This document shows positions 1 to 10,700 of a stretch of 64,000 bases of DNA, one piece after another. Below the pieces are notes generated by a model. The model was not told where the DNA came from. It did no database searches and saw only the letters and a program-made list of their open reading frames with translations. Source of the stretch: Flavobacterium sp. MedPE-SWcel (GTDB lineage Bacteria > Bacteroidota > Bacteroidia > Flavobacteriales > Flavobacteriaceae); the NCBI GenBank assembly GCA_001874325.1, contig MPCW01000006.1:1-64000 (forward strand). Direction: 5' to 3'. Each line of letters begins with the position of its first letter. Position 1 is the first letter of the stretch. Made by a program: the position numbers and the translations under genes.

Positions 1-1
1 T

Positions 2-988
2 TCTATTGATGTTACTGTAGATGGTGTTACTGCTGATGGTTACATTGCTGTACTTGGTGATGCTGGTGTTGCTCCTGTAGCTGGTACTACTTATGTAGTG
101 GGTGATACTCTTGGTGCTGATACTATTATATATGTTGGTACTGATGCTACTTTCTCTATCGCTGATCTTGATGGAGCTACTGCATACCCTATCTTTGTAT
201 ATGCTTATAATGATACTAACTGTTTTAATGGTCCTGCTTACTCTGAAGGTACTGATGATGAATTTACAACTGATGTTGCTCCATGTGTAGGTGCTACTGA
301 AACATTCTCTAACTTAGGTTCTAGTTCTAGTAGTTATACTACTCGTACTTGGACTGGTGATAACGGTATAAACTGGACAGCTACTGATGCTAGAACTGAT
401 AGAGATCTTAACGGTGATGCTATCTGTGTAAGAAGTGGTTCTTTATCTAATGATGCTGTTATTAGTGGTGGAATTGGTACACTTTCTTTCAACTATGCTA
501 GAGTATTCTCTAGAAACTCTATACTTAAAGTATATGTTAATGGTGTACAATATGGTGGTGATATCGATGTTACTGATACTGCTCCTACTTTATTCTCTGA
601 AGTAATAAATGTTACTGGAGATATTACTGTTGAACTAGTAAATAGTGGTAAGAGAACTGTAATAGATGACCTTACTTGGGATTGCTACGCAGGATCTTCT
701 GCTAGAATGGCTATGACTACTGTTGAGGAAAATAATGTTACTTCAACTTTATCTTCTAAAGAAGTTGTACTTTACCCTAACCCTAACAATGGTCAGTTCC
801 AAGTTGAATTAACTTCTACAGATGCTACTGCACAAGTTGAGGTTTTCGATACATTAGGAAAAAGAGTATTCTCTAAGAACATCTCTGGTACAGAAACAAT
901 AAACCTTGAAAATGCTAATAAAGGTATTTACATGGCCGTTATTACTTCTGGTAACAACGTGACTACTAAAAAAGTAGTTATAAAATAA
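2..988 (+). CDS. T9SS cargo protein, type A sorting tail (5' truncated by window)
   Basis: The reading frame is open from the window edge, so the start and N-terminus lie upstream; the GTG at 98 is internal. The last about 75 residues are a type A (Por secretion) tail: VVLYPNPNNGQF, a VFDTLGKRVF strand, NKGIYMAVI and a basic end (TTKKVVIK). These tails direct proteins through the outer membrane by T9SS, usually to the cell surface. Upstream (about 291-690) lies a beta-rich module with RTWTGDNGINW and GGIGTLSF that recurs at the N-terminus of the protein at 12997. Codons are unusually rich in T-ending forms (GAT, ACT, GCT, GGT) compared with the next genes, which suggests high expression. A strong terminator follows. 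The overall function cannot be told from the visible part. Confidence 0.85.
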   Translation, partial: SIDVTVDGVTADGYIAVLGDAGVAPVAGTTYVVGDTLGADTIIYVGTDATFSIADLDGATAYPIFVYAYNDTNCFNGPAYSEGTDDEFTTDVAPCVGATETFSNLGSSSSSYTTRTWTGDNGINWTATDARTDRDLNGDAICVRSGSLSNDAVISGGIGTLSFNYARVFSRNSILKVYVNGVQYGGDIDVTDTAPTLFSEVINVTGDITVELVNSGKRTVIDDLTWDCYAGSSARMAMTTVEENNVTSTLSSKEVVLYPNPNNGQFQVELTSTDATAQVEVFDTLGKRVFSKNISGTETINLENANKGIYMAVITSGNNVTTKKVVIK

Positions 989-1020
989 GTACTCGTTATT
1001 TTATAAATAACTCCTTATAA

Positions 1021-1057
1021 AAGTTCCGGTGAGCATTGCTCACCGGAACTTGTTTTT
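1021..1057 (+). terminator. Rho-independent terminator after the first cargo gene
   Basis: A 15-bp perfect stem (1021-1035 with 1037-1051) is followed by a T-run. It closes the transcript of the truncated gene, so the adhesin at 1269 should have its own promoter. Confidence 0.9.
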
Positions 1058-1143
1058 TGTTATAAAACCATATAACAAAGCACTTTAACAAACTTGATGT
1101 TTTCTTAATATGTTTTTTATAACAAAACCACCATTAATTGTTT

Positions 1144-1151
1144 TAATTTTG
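1144..1151 (+). promoter_or_regulatory. Candidate -7 box for the adhesin at 1269
   Basis: TAATTTTG matches the Bacteroidota TAnnTTTG box. No TTG at the usual upstream spacing is visible. It would give a leader of about 110 nt. The rest of 989-1268 holds only the terminator and AT-rich sequence. Confidence 0.45.
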
Positions 1152-1268
1152 CGTCCGCTATATTTATTACGTTTCGATATTCCCCCCTATTATTTAAAAT
1201 ATTGAGATAATAAAAAAGAGACAAAATTTATACAGCATTTTAGTTAATAGTAATAAAATAAATTACCT

Positions 1269-4200
1269 ATGAAAAAGATTTTGACTTGTTTAACATCCAC
1301 TGGTATATTGACAGTACTTTGTACCCTACTGTACTTCAATACATCTGCACAAGTTTATCTACACGATTTCGGAACGACAACCGTTACAGGACATCCTTAT
1401 ACAGCAGCACCTACTGTAATAGATACTGATATTATTAATAGTACTTGGTCTAATAACATTGGGCTTTGGACAAGTACTACAGGGCAAACTGGTCAAGGAC
1501 TAGTTCATGCTAATGCAATAACTGGAGCTACTATGACGCTCACATTTGATGTTGCAACAGGAAAACAATTAGATATAACATCTTTTAATTTTTGGAGAAA
1601 CCGTTCTGCAACTGGACCACAAAACTGGGAAATGACTATTAACGGCATTATTGTGGGTAATGGAGCAGTACCTATGCCTGGACTAGAAATAGGAGAAACA
1701 AACGTACTTAACCCTATCACTGAGTTAACAGGTACAGTAACTATTGTTCTTACATTAAATAATTCTCTAGGAGCAGGTGGAACATTTACGTTAGATGATT
1801 TTGAAATTAATGGAACTATTAGCGAACCATGTACTCCACCAGTAATAACTTCAATAGCACCTGCATCTGGACCAGCAGAAACTATAGTTACTATTAATGG
1901 TAATGGGTTTGAGGCAGGCGCAGGAACTACTGCAGTACAATTTAATGGTGTAAATGCAACTGATTTTGAAATCGTATCTGATACTGAAATAAAAGCAACA
2001 GTACCGGCTACTGCAACAACTGGAGCTATTACTGTTACAACAGATGATTGTGAAGCTGACACAACAAGTTTTACTTTATTATCTTCTGACTGTCCTGATG
2101 CTGGAGGTGATGATGTTTATATATCAGAGTTATATGATCATACACCTGGAAGTTATGGAGCTATAGAACTATATAACCCTACAGCTAATACAATTACTTT
2201 TAATGATCAATATATTTTAGAACGATATGGAGATGTAGGCGGAGCAACAGCTAGTTATACTTTAACTCTACCTGGAAGTATAGCACCGTTTTCTACGTAT
2301 ATAGTAAGAAGTTATGGTACAGGCGTTATGGGATGTAGTGTAGCTTTTGATGCCGAAGTTGGACAAGGCATTAATGCTAATGATGAATTTAAGATTAAAA
2401 AAAATAACATTATTATTGATATTGCAAGGGCACCTAACAATACTGGTTATACTGTAATAAGAAATGCTGATGCAATAGCTCCAAGCACCACTTACAATAA
2501 TAGTGACTGGAGTTTTACAAGTAATGATTGTAGTGATTTAGGGACACATAATGGTTTAGTATCATCTACTATAACTACACAACCTACAGATTATGTGATT
2601 ACATGTGATACAGCCGGTAGTGCAAGCTTTAATCTAGAGATAAGTAACCCTACAGGTTTTACATTCCAATGGAAAACTCTAGATGCATCAGGAAACTGGG
2701 TAGACATTGTAGATAATACTCAATTTTCGGGTTCTACAACAAGCACTTTAACCGTTAACCCAGAAGGAATTGATTTCGATTTAGCTCAATTTTATTGTGA
2801 AATAGAATCAGTAACATGTACGCTTATAAGTGATGCAGTTCAGTTAATAATTACTCCATTACCAGTAGCTACAACAACAATTACACAACCTACATGTGAC
2901 AACCCTAATGGTATTATCGAAGTTACCTCTCCATTAGGTGCAGTATTACAATACAGTATCAACGGTGTAGATTTTCAATTCGATACTACTTTTACTGTAA
3001 CTGAAGGAACTTATAATGTAACTGTTCAAAATGCTGATGGATGTACATCTGTTACTCCTGATATTACTATAGAAGCTGTTATTGATGCCCCAGCAGTAGC
3101 AACAACAACTTTAACACAACCTACTTGTACTAGCCCTGATGGTACTATTGTAATAACAGCACCTACAGGAGCTGGACTAGAATACAGCATAAACGGTGTA
3201 GATTTTCAATCAGAAACTACTTTTACTATAACAGAAGGGACTTATAACATTACTGTTAGAAATGCTGATGGATGTACATCTATTACTGATGACATCATAA
3301 TTAACGAAGTACCTGATGCTCCAGCAGTGGCAACAACAGCCATTACACAACCTACTTGTACTAACCCTGACGGTACTATTGGAATAACAGCACCTACAGG
3401 AGCTGGATTAGAGTACAGTATAAACGGTGTAGATTTTCAATCAGAAACTACTTTTACTGTAGCAGCCGGAACTTATAATGTTACTGTTATAAATACCGAT
3501 GGATGTACATCTATTACTGATGATATTGTTATAAACACTGTTGCTGAAGCACCAGCAATAGCAACAACAACTATTACACAACCTACTTGTACTACACCCA
3601 ATGGTACTATAGTAATAACAGCACCTACAGGAGCTGGATTAGAATACAGTATAAATGGTGTAGATTTTCAATCAGAAACTACATTTACAGTAACTGAAGG
3701 AACTTATAACGTAACTGTTAGAAATGCTGATGGATGTACATCTATAACTACTGATATAGCAATTAATGCTACACCTAATACACCTGTAACGGCAACAACA
3801 ACTGTAACACAACCAAGCTGTACTAATAGTAACGGTACTATTACAGTAACAGCACCAACAGGAGCTGGATTAGAATACAGTATAAATGGAATAGACTTTC
3901 AAGCAGCTACTACTTTTACAGTAACAGATGGAACTTATAATGTAACTGTTAGAAATGCTAGTGGATGTACTTCTTTAACTTCTGACATTATAATTAACGA
4001 AATACCTGACGCTCCAATAGCTACGGGTATACAAGATTGTATAAATACAACATTTGGAAGAAATTCAGTACTAGAAGCATTAGCGATAGATGGCTCTTTT
4101 GACAGCAATACTGCAACATACGAATGGACAAATACTAACACTAGTGAAGTAGTAGGGAATAATGATAGTATTTTTAACCTTACTCAGTACACAATAAATA

Positions 4201-4550
4201 ATAATATAACTGAAGCTGATTACCCATTAAATTTTACTGTTACTATTACAACTATTGAAGGGTGTATAACTACTCATAATTTTGTTGTAGAAACTATATT
4301 CTGTACAATACCTAGAGGTATTTCTCCTAATAATGATGGTAAAAATGATAACTTTGACCTTGTAGGCTTAAATGTAAAAAGGGTTGTTATTTTTAATCGT
4401 TATGGTAAAGAAGTATATAGTAAAAACAATTACCAAAACGAATGGGAAGGACAAACTGACAATGGTGATGAATTACCTACTGGAACATATTACTATGTTG
4501 TTGAAACTAGTAACAATTCACAAACAGGTTGGGTATATATAAATCGATAA
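1269..4550 (+). CDS. SprB-repeat surface adhesin, T9SS type B tail (1093 aa)
   Basis: A signal peptide ends near residue 28 (FNTSAQ). Next come a beta-sandwich module (28-185) shared with the gene at 4731, an IPT/TIG domain (about 192-270), a lamin-tail-like domain (about 277-425, starting VYISELYD), an Ig-like segment, and five SprB-type repeats (about 534-916). Each repeat runs QPTC, YSINGVDFQ, GTYNVTV, DGCTS. The tail from about 1015 (SPNNDGKND, VVIFNRYGKEVY, GTYYYVVE) is the gliding-type (CHU_C, type B) T9SS signal. SprB repeats occur in the mobile gliding adhesin of flavobacteria, so a surface adhesin is likely. No SprF/PorP-like partner gene is adjacent. A-rich start context, no SD. Confidence 0.9.
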   Translation: MKKILTCLTSTGILTVLCTLLYFNTSAQVYLHDFGTTTVTGHPYTAAPTVIDTDIINSTWSNNIGLWTSTTGQTGQGLVHANAITGATMTLTFDVATGKQLDITSFNFWRNRSATGPQNWEMTINGIIVGNGAVPMPGLEIGETNVLNPITELTGTVTIVLTLNNSLGAGGTFTLDDFEINGTISEPCTPPVITSIAPASGPAETIVTINGNGFEAGAGTTAVQFNGVNATDFEIVSDTEIKATVPATATTGAITVTTDDCEADTTSFTLLSSDCPDAGGDDVYISELYDHTPGSYGAIELYNPTANTITFNDQYILERYGDVGGATASYTLTLPGSIAPFSTYIVRSYGTGVMGCSVAFDAEVGQGINANDEFKIKKNNIIIDIARAPNNTGYTVIRNADAIAPSTTYNNSDWSFTSNDCSDLGTHNGLVSSTITTQPTDYVITCDTAGSASFNLEISNPTGFTFQWKTLDASGNWVDIVDNTQFSGSTTSTLTVNPEGIDFDLAQFYCEIESVTCTLISDAVQLIITPLPVATTTITQPTCDNPNGIIEVTSPLGAVLQYSINGVDFQFDTTFTVTEGTYNVTVQNADGCTSVTPDITIEAVIDAPAVATTTLTQPTCTSPDGTIVITAPTGAGLEYSINGVDFQSETTFTITEGTYNITVRNADGCTSITDDIIINEVPDAPAVATTAITQPTCTNPDGTIGITAPTGAGLEYSINGVDFQSETTFTVAAGTYNVTVINTDGCTSITDDIVINTVAEAPAIATTTITQPTCTTPNGTIVITAPTGAGLEYSINGVDFQSETTFTVTEGTYNVTVRNADGCTSITTDIAINATPNTPVTATTTVTQPSCTNSNGTITVTAPTGAGLEYSINGIDFQAATTFTVTDGTYNVTVRNASGCTSLTSDIIINEIPDAPIATGIQDCINTTFGRNSVLEALAIDGSFDSNTATYEWTNTNTSEVVGNNDSIFNLTQYTINNNITEADYPLNFTVTITTIEGCITTHNFVVETIFCTIPRGISPNNDGKNDNFDLVGLNVKRVVIFNRYGKEVYSKNNYQNEWEGQTDNGDELPTGTYYYVVETSNNSQTGWVYINR
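2868..4015 (+). repeat. Five tandem SprB-type repeats inside the adhesin
   Basis: The coding repeat period is about 228-231 bp (76-77 aa). Units begin near 2868, 3093, 3324, 3554 and 3785 with a PVATTT/AVATTT-like start. The inner units are close at DNA level, with nearly the same stretch encoding EYSINGVDFQSETTF in units 2-4. Confidence 0.85.
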
Positions 4551-4565
4551 ATAAAAAACACCTTT

Positions 4566-4614
4566 TATATATAAAGTAAAAGCCACTACTAGAGTGGCTT
4601 TTACTTTATATATA
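4566..4614 (+). terminator. Terminator with 22-bp perfect stem
   Basis: Positions 4566-4587 pair perfectly with 4593-4614 around a 5-nt loop. The 3' arm is T-rich. It separates the two adhesin genes into different transcripts. Confidence 0.8.
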
Positions 4615-4691
4615 CATTTACATAACATTTTGTTTACATTAAACACTGTATTACATAATGTTTTGATAAAGTATTATGTCCAAATATCTTA

Positions 4692-4699
4692 TAACTTTG
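4692..4699 (+). promoter_or_regulatory. Candidate -7 box for the large adhesin
   Basis: TAACTTTG fits TAnnTTTG and lies 31 bp before the ATG. The nearest upstream TTTG (4662-4665) is 26 bp away, longer than the usual 19-21, so only the -7 box is convincing. Confidence 0.5.
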
Positions 4700-4730
4700 G
4701 CTCGCTAAATATTATCTTAAATAAATTAAA

Positions 4731-7700
4731 ATGGTATTGAATAACAATACATTACTAAGAAAAAACATAGCCTTTATGTTTTTTTTTTCTTTAGTATTAT
4801 CACTTAGTGCTAATGCACAAGTAGTATATCAACATGACTTTGGTAGTACTACTATTACAGTGAATCCATATACAGGTACCCCAACAACTATTAACGCTAA
4901 TTTATCAAACTCCTCGTGGAGTAATAATATAGGAGCTTGGGTTAACTTAAGTGGTGCTGCAAGTAGTACTGGTCTTGGTGCAAATTCTCCACAAGCAAGT
5001 GTTAATCCAACTACACAGCTTACACTAACATTTGACATTGCTGCTGGAAAACAGCTCGAAATAGATTCTTTTAACTTTTGGAGACGTAGAACACCTTCTG
5101 CTGCACAAACATGGAGTATGACTATTAATGGTATTGCTGTAGGTAACGGGTCAGTACCTACTTCAGGTACAGAAATAGGAAATACAAATGTATTAAATCC
5201 TGTTACAGGATTAACAGGAACAGTTACCGTAGTAATTAGCTTTAATAATTCTACTACTGGTAGTGGTAGTTTATCTATAGACGATTTTACTTTAAATGGT
5301 ACTGTAACTAATAGTTCTACCCCACCTTGTCCTCTTACTATTACCTCTTTTTCTCCTACAACAGGACCAGAAAACACACTAGTTACCATTAACGGTACTG
5401 GTTTTAATGATACTACTGGAGTCACTTTTGATGGTATCATAGCAACGTTTGCAGCAATTTCTGATACAGAGCTTATTGCACTAGTACCAGCAGGGGTTAC
5501 TACTGGTACAATTGAGGTAACTGCGTCAGCAGGTTGTGATGATACAGCTACTAATAATTTTGACTTATTAACACCTGAATGTCAAAGTGATATATATATA
5601 TCTGAATTGTATGATGCTTTTAGTAGTGTTCCTGGTGCTGTTGAGTTATATAACCCTACTTCAAATACAATTAACTTAAATGGATATACTTTATTAAGGT
5701 ATGGAGATATTGGTGCAGCTACAGCAAGTTATACTATGAATCTTTCAGGGTCTATAGCTGCTGGAGATACATTTATAGTAGCAATAGATATTAATAATGT
5801 TTGTGCAGGTGTACCAACAGATTTTGACTTAACAAATGGTATTAATGCCAATGATGAATTCGAATTATTAAAAAATGGAATACTTATAGATAATGTAGAA
5901 GTTCCTTTAGGTGGTGGTAATTCAGGAAAAGGCTATACATTAATCAGAGAACCTGATGCAATAGCTCCTAAAGTTAATTTTGATGTTACTGATTGGATTG
6001 TAGATGGTAATGAATATTGTAGTAACCTAGATATGCATACCGCAAACGCTACCGGAGGCGCTCCAACTCCAGATATAACACACCCAACTACACAAAATAT
6101 TTGCGAAAACGAATCGACAACATTTTCTGTTTCTCTAACTGGTACAGGCTATACATACCAGTGGAAAGTTCTTAATAATGCAGGTAACTGGGTAAATGTT
6201 ATTGATGATGCTAATTATACAGGAGCTACAACTAATACATTAAATATAACTGCTATACCTTTCAGTTTTAATGAAAACCAGTACTATTGCGAAATTACCT
6301 CATCAACATGTGATTTAGTAAGTAATGCTGCTCAATTAAATGTAACTGAAGCTCCTCAGCCTGCTGTAGCAACAACAACTTCTTCAAGTTGTACCGCAGA
6401 CACTGGAAGCATTACTATAACAGCTCCTACTGATTTTGGGCTTTCTTATAGTATCAATAATATTGATTATCAATTTGGAACAACATTTACTGATCTTGCT
6501 CCTGGTGATTATACCATTACAGTTAAAAACTTATCAGGATGTGTATCAACCCCTATTACAGTAACTGTAGAAAATGCAGGAGATCCAGATGTAGCAACTA
6601 CAACAGTTACTCAACCTTCGTGTATTACACCTACAGGTACAATAACAGTAACAGCCCCTATTGGTGCCGAGTTTAGTTATAGCCTTAACGGTGTTGATTT
6701 TCAAGTAGATGTTGACTTCTCAGGATTAGCAGCTGGTACTTATAATATTACTACAATGAATGCTTTAGGGTGTACATCTATAACACCTGATATTATATTA
6801 ACTGCTCCTGCAACACCACCTGTAGCAACTACAACCATTACACAACCTACATGTGATGTACCTACAGGCACTATAGAGGTTACAGCTCCTATTGGTGTAG
6901 GATACACATATAGTGTAAACGGAGTAGACTTTGTTTCATCTACTATATTTAATAGCCTTACTCCAAATACATATAACATTACTGTAATGGATGCTGGAGG
7001 ATGTACTTCTATAACAGCAGATATAATCATAAACACAGTTCCTGATGCCCCAGTACTAGGTACAATAAATGTTACACAACCAGACTGTGATAGTAGTGGT
7101 CGTATATTTATATTATCGCCACTAGGGGGACAATATACTTATAGTATTAATGGTACTGATTATCAAACAAGCCCAATATTTGATTTTCTTGGAGCAGGTA
7201 CTTATCAAGTAACTGTACAATCTAATACTTGTATATCTACACCACAAGAAGTAATTATAAATCAAGATGATGTTCCTAATTGTATAGAAAACCCTAACCT
7301 TGAGAATAGTTCCCCTCCTTCTTCTGATGCTAATTTAGCAGCAAAAGGAAGTTGGTACACATCGCATGGAACACCTGATGGTACTGGAAATACAATAACA
7401 ATGGCATCGCATAATAATGACGGTGATGGTGCTTATACTTGCTTTAATTTTGAAGCAGGTAAAGAATATAGAGTATGTATCAACCTTGAAAATGAAAATA
7501 CTCCTGGTACAATAGGCTATACAAATGCTAATGCATTGTTTTATATACAAGCTAGTAATGGTTTGTTTACACCAACACCTACTCCTACAGGTAATCAAGT
7601 AATTGCAGGATGGCATGCTACAGATCAAACTCCTACTGATTACACTTATACTTTTACTGCAAATGAGAATTATAATAAGTTATGGATCTTCCCTCATATG

Positions 7701-10700
7701 CTTCAAAATGCACCTGCATTAACTGATCAATATACAATACGTGTTCACTCAATTAAAGTCGAAGAAGTTATAGTAGCTCCTACAGCAAACTTAGTGGGTA
7801 ATACTGCAACTATTACAGGTACTCCTACTACAGGCGGAACATGGTCTTGGGTTCCTGCTTCATTAGTAACATCTCAAAATGCAGATAACTCTATAGTAAC
7901 GGTTAACTCAACTTGCTCACCAGAAATAATTACTGCTACTTTTACATCTGATTGTGAGGTTTGTTCTACTTATACTGTACAAATAACTACTCCATCATCA
8001 ACATTATCTGCACCTACTGTTACTACTACACAGCCTGACTGTGCTGGTACAGTAGCACAAATTGAAATTACATCACCTACAGGTACTGGATATACTTATA
8101 GCATAGGTGACGGGTATCAAACATCTCCTATATTCAATAACCCAACAATAGGAAACCATAATGTTACCGTTCAAGATGGCTCAGGATGTATTTCTGATAT
8201 CACTACAGTAACTATTAATACTCCTCTTAATGCTCCTGAAATAGCTACAACAACGATAACACAACCTACTTGTACTAACCCAAATGGAATAATTGAGGTT
8301 ACTGCTCCAATAGGTACAGATTTAGAATATAGTATAAACGGGATAGATTTTCAGACAACTGCAACTTTCACAGTAGCTACAGGAACTTACAATATTACTG
8401 TAAAAAATGCTGATGATTGTACCTCTATCACAACTGATATTATAATCAATCCTACTACTACTCCAGCAGTAGCCACAACAACAATAACACAACCTACTTG
8501 TACTAACCTTAATGGAATAATTGAAGTTACTGCTCCTATAGCAGCAGGCTTAGAATATAGTATAAATGGAATAGATTTTCAAACTACTACTACGTTTAAC
8601 ACTGTAGCCACAGGAACTTATAACATTACTGTAAGAAATGCTGATAACTGTACTTCAACTACAGGAAATATAGTAATCGACCCTGCTCCTACTACACCAG
8701 CTATAGCAACCACAACTGTAACACAGCCCACTTGTACTAACCCTAATGGAAGTATTGAAATTATTGCTCCAATAGATACAGACTTAGAGTATAGTATAAA
8801 TGGAATAGATTTTCAGACAACTACAACTTTCACTGTAACTACAGGAACTTATAATATTACAGTTAAAAATGCAGCAGGATGTACTTCAATATCAGGAGAT
8901 ATAATAATTGATCCTGCTCCTGACACCCCTGCAACAGCAACCACAACTGTAACACAACCTACTTGTACTGACCCGAATGGAATAATTGAAGTTACTGCTC
9001 CAATATCAATAGGTTTAGAATATAGTATAAATGGAATAGATTTTCAGACAACTACTACTTTTACAGTAGCTACAGGAACTTATAATATTACTGTAAAAAA
9101 TGCGGCGGGATGTACCTCGATATCAGGAAACATAGTAATCGGTCCTGCTCCTACAACTCCAGCAATAGCTACTACAGCGGTAACACAACCTACCTGTACT
9201 ACTTCTGGAATAATTGAAGTTACTGCCCCTATAGCAGCAGATTTAGAGTATAGTATTAATGGAATAGATTTTCAAACAAGCACTACTCTTACTGCAACTA
9301 CAGGAATTTATAATATTACTGTAAGAAATGCATCAGGATGTACTTCTATTACAGGAAACATAATAATTGATCCTGCACCCGCTATACCAGCAACAGCAAC
9401 TACAACAATAACACAACCTACTTGTACTAACTCTAATGGAATAATTGAAGTTACCGCTCCAATAGCAGTAGGCTTAGAATACAGTATTAATGGGATAGAT
9501 TTTCAAACAGATACTACTTTTACTGTAACTACAGGTGTTTATAATATAATAGTTAGAAATACTGAAGGATGTACTTCTATTACAGGAAACATTACAATTA
9601 ATACAGCTCCTACAATTCCTGCTGATGCCGATGCAATCGCTATACAACCAAGTTGTATTAACCCTCTAGGAAATATTACAGTAAACTCACCAATAGGAGC
9701 AGGATTAACTTATAGTATAAATGGTATAGATTACCAATCAAATACAGAGTTTTCAAATTTAGCTCCTGGTAATTATAATGTATTAGTAAAAAATGCTGCC
9801 GGTTGCGTTTCTACTACTCCACTAGCCATTATTATTAACTTTGCTCCTTCAATACCTACAGCTGCACTGTATACTAAAACCTACCCTACTTGTACTAACA
9901 CAACGGGATCTATAACTATCACTTCACCTATAGGTACTAATCTAGAATATAGTATTAACAATGGTGCTGACTTTAGTGACGATTTGACATACAACAACCT
10001 TGCTCCTGGTTTATATCAAGTAATAGTAAGAAATGGTGCTGGTTGTATGTCTACTCCCGTAAACGTAATAATTAATCCTATACCAAATACACCTCCTGAT
10101 GCTATTGTTAATATCGTTCAACCTTCATGTAATACTACTGTAGGATCAATTACAATAACTCACCCTGTTGGAACAGGATATACATACAGTATTAATGGTG
10201 TAGATTACCAATCTTCAACTACTTTTAACGGACTCAGTGCTGGAAATTATTTGGCTTATGTAAAAAATGCTGAAGGATGTAGTTCTAACACACCTACTCC
10301 ATTTATTATTAATGAAGCTCCTACAACTCCAGAAGTAGCAACTATTATAGTTACAAACCCTGATTGTACAACAGCAACAGGTAGCCTAGAAATTACTGCG
10401 CCACTAGGGGCTGGATTAACATATAGTATAGATAACGAAAACTATCAAGCAGATACTGTTTTTAATGATGTTACTTCTGGTACATATACTATAACCGTAA
10501 AAAATGCTGATGGATGTATATCGTTGCCTACTAACAGAACCATCCAACCTCAACCTGACACCCCTAATGTACCTATAATTAATGTACAGCAAACTGATTG
10601 TATCTCTGATGTAGGAAAAATTGTTGTAAGTAGTCCAATTGGTTTTGGTTATACCTATAGTATAAATGGAGGGACAGATTATCAGGCTAACCCTACTTTC

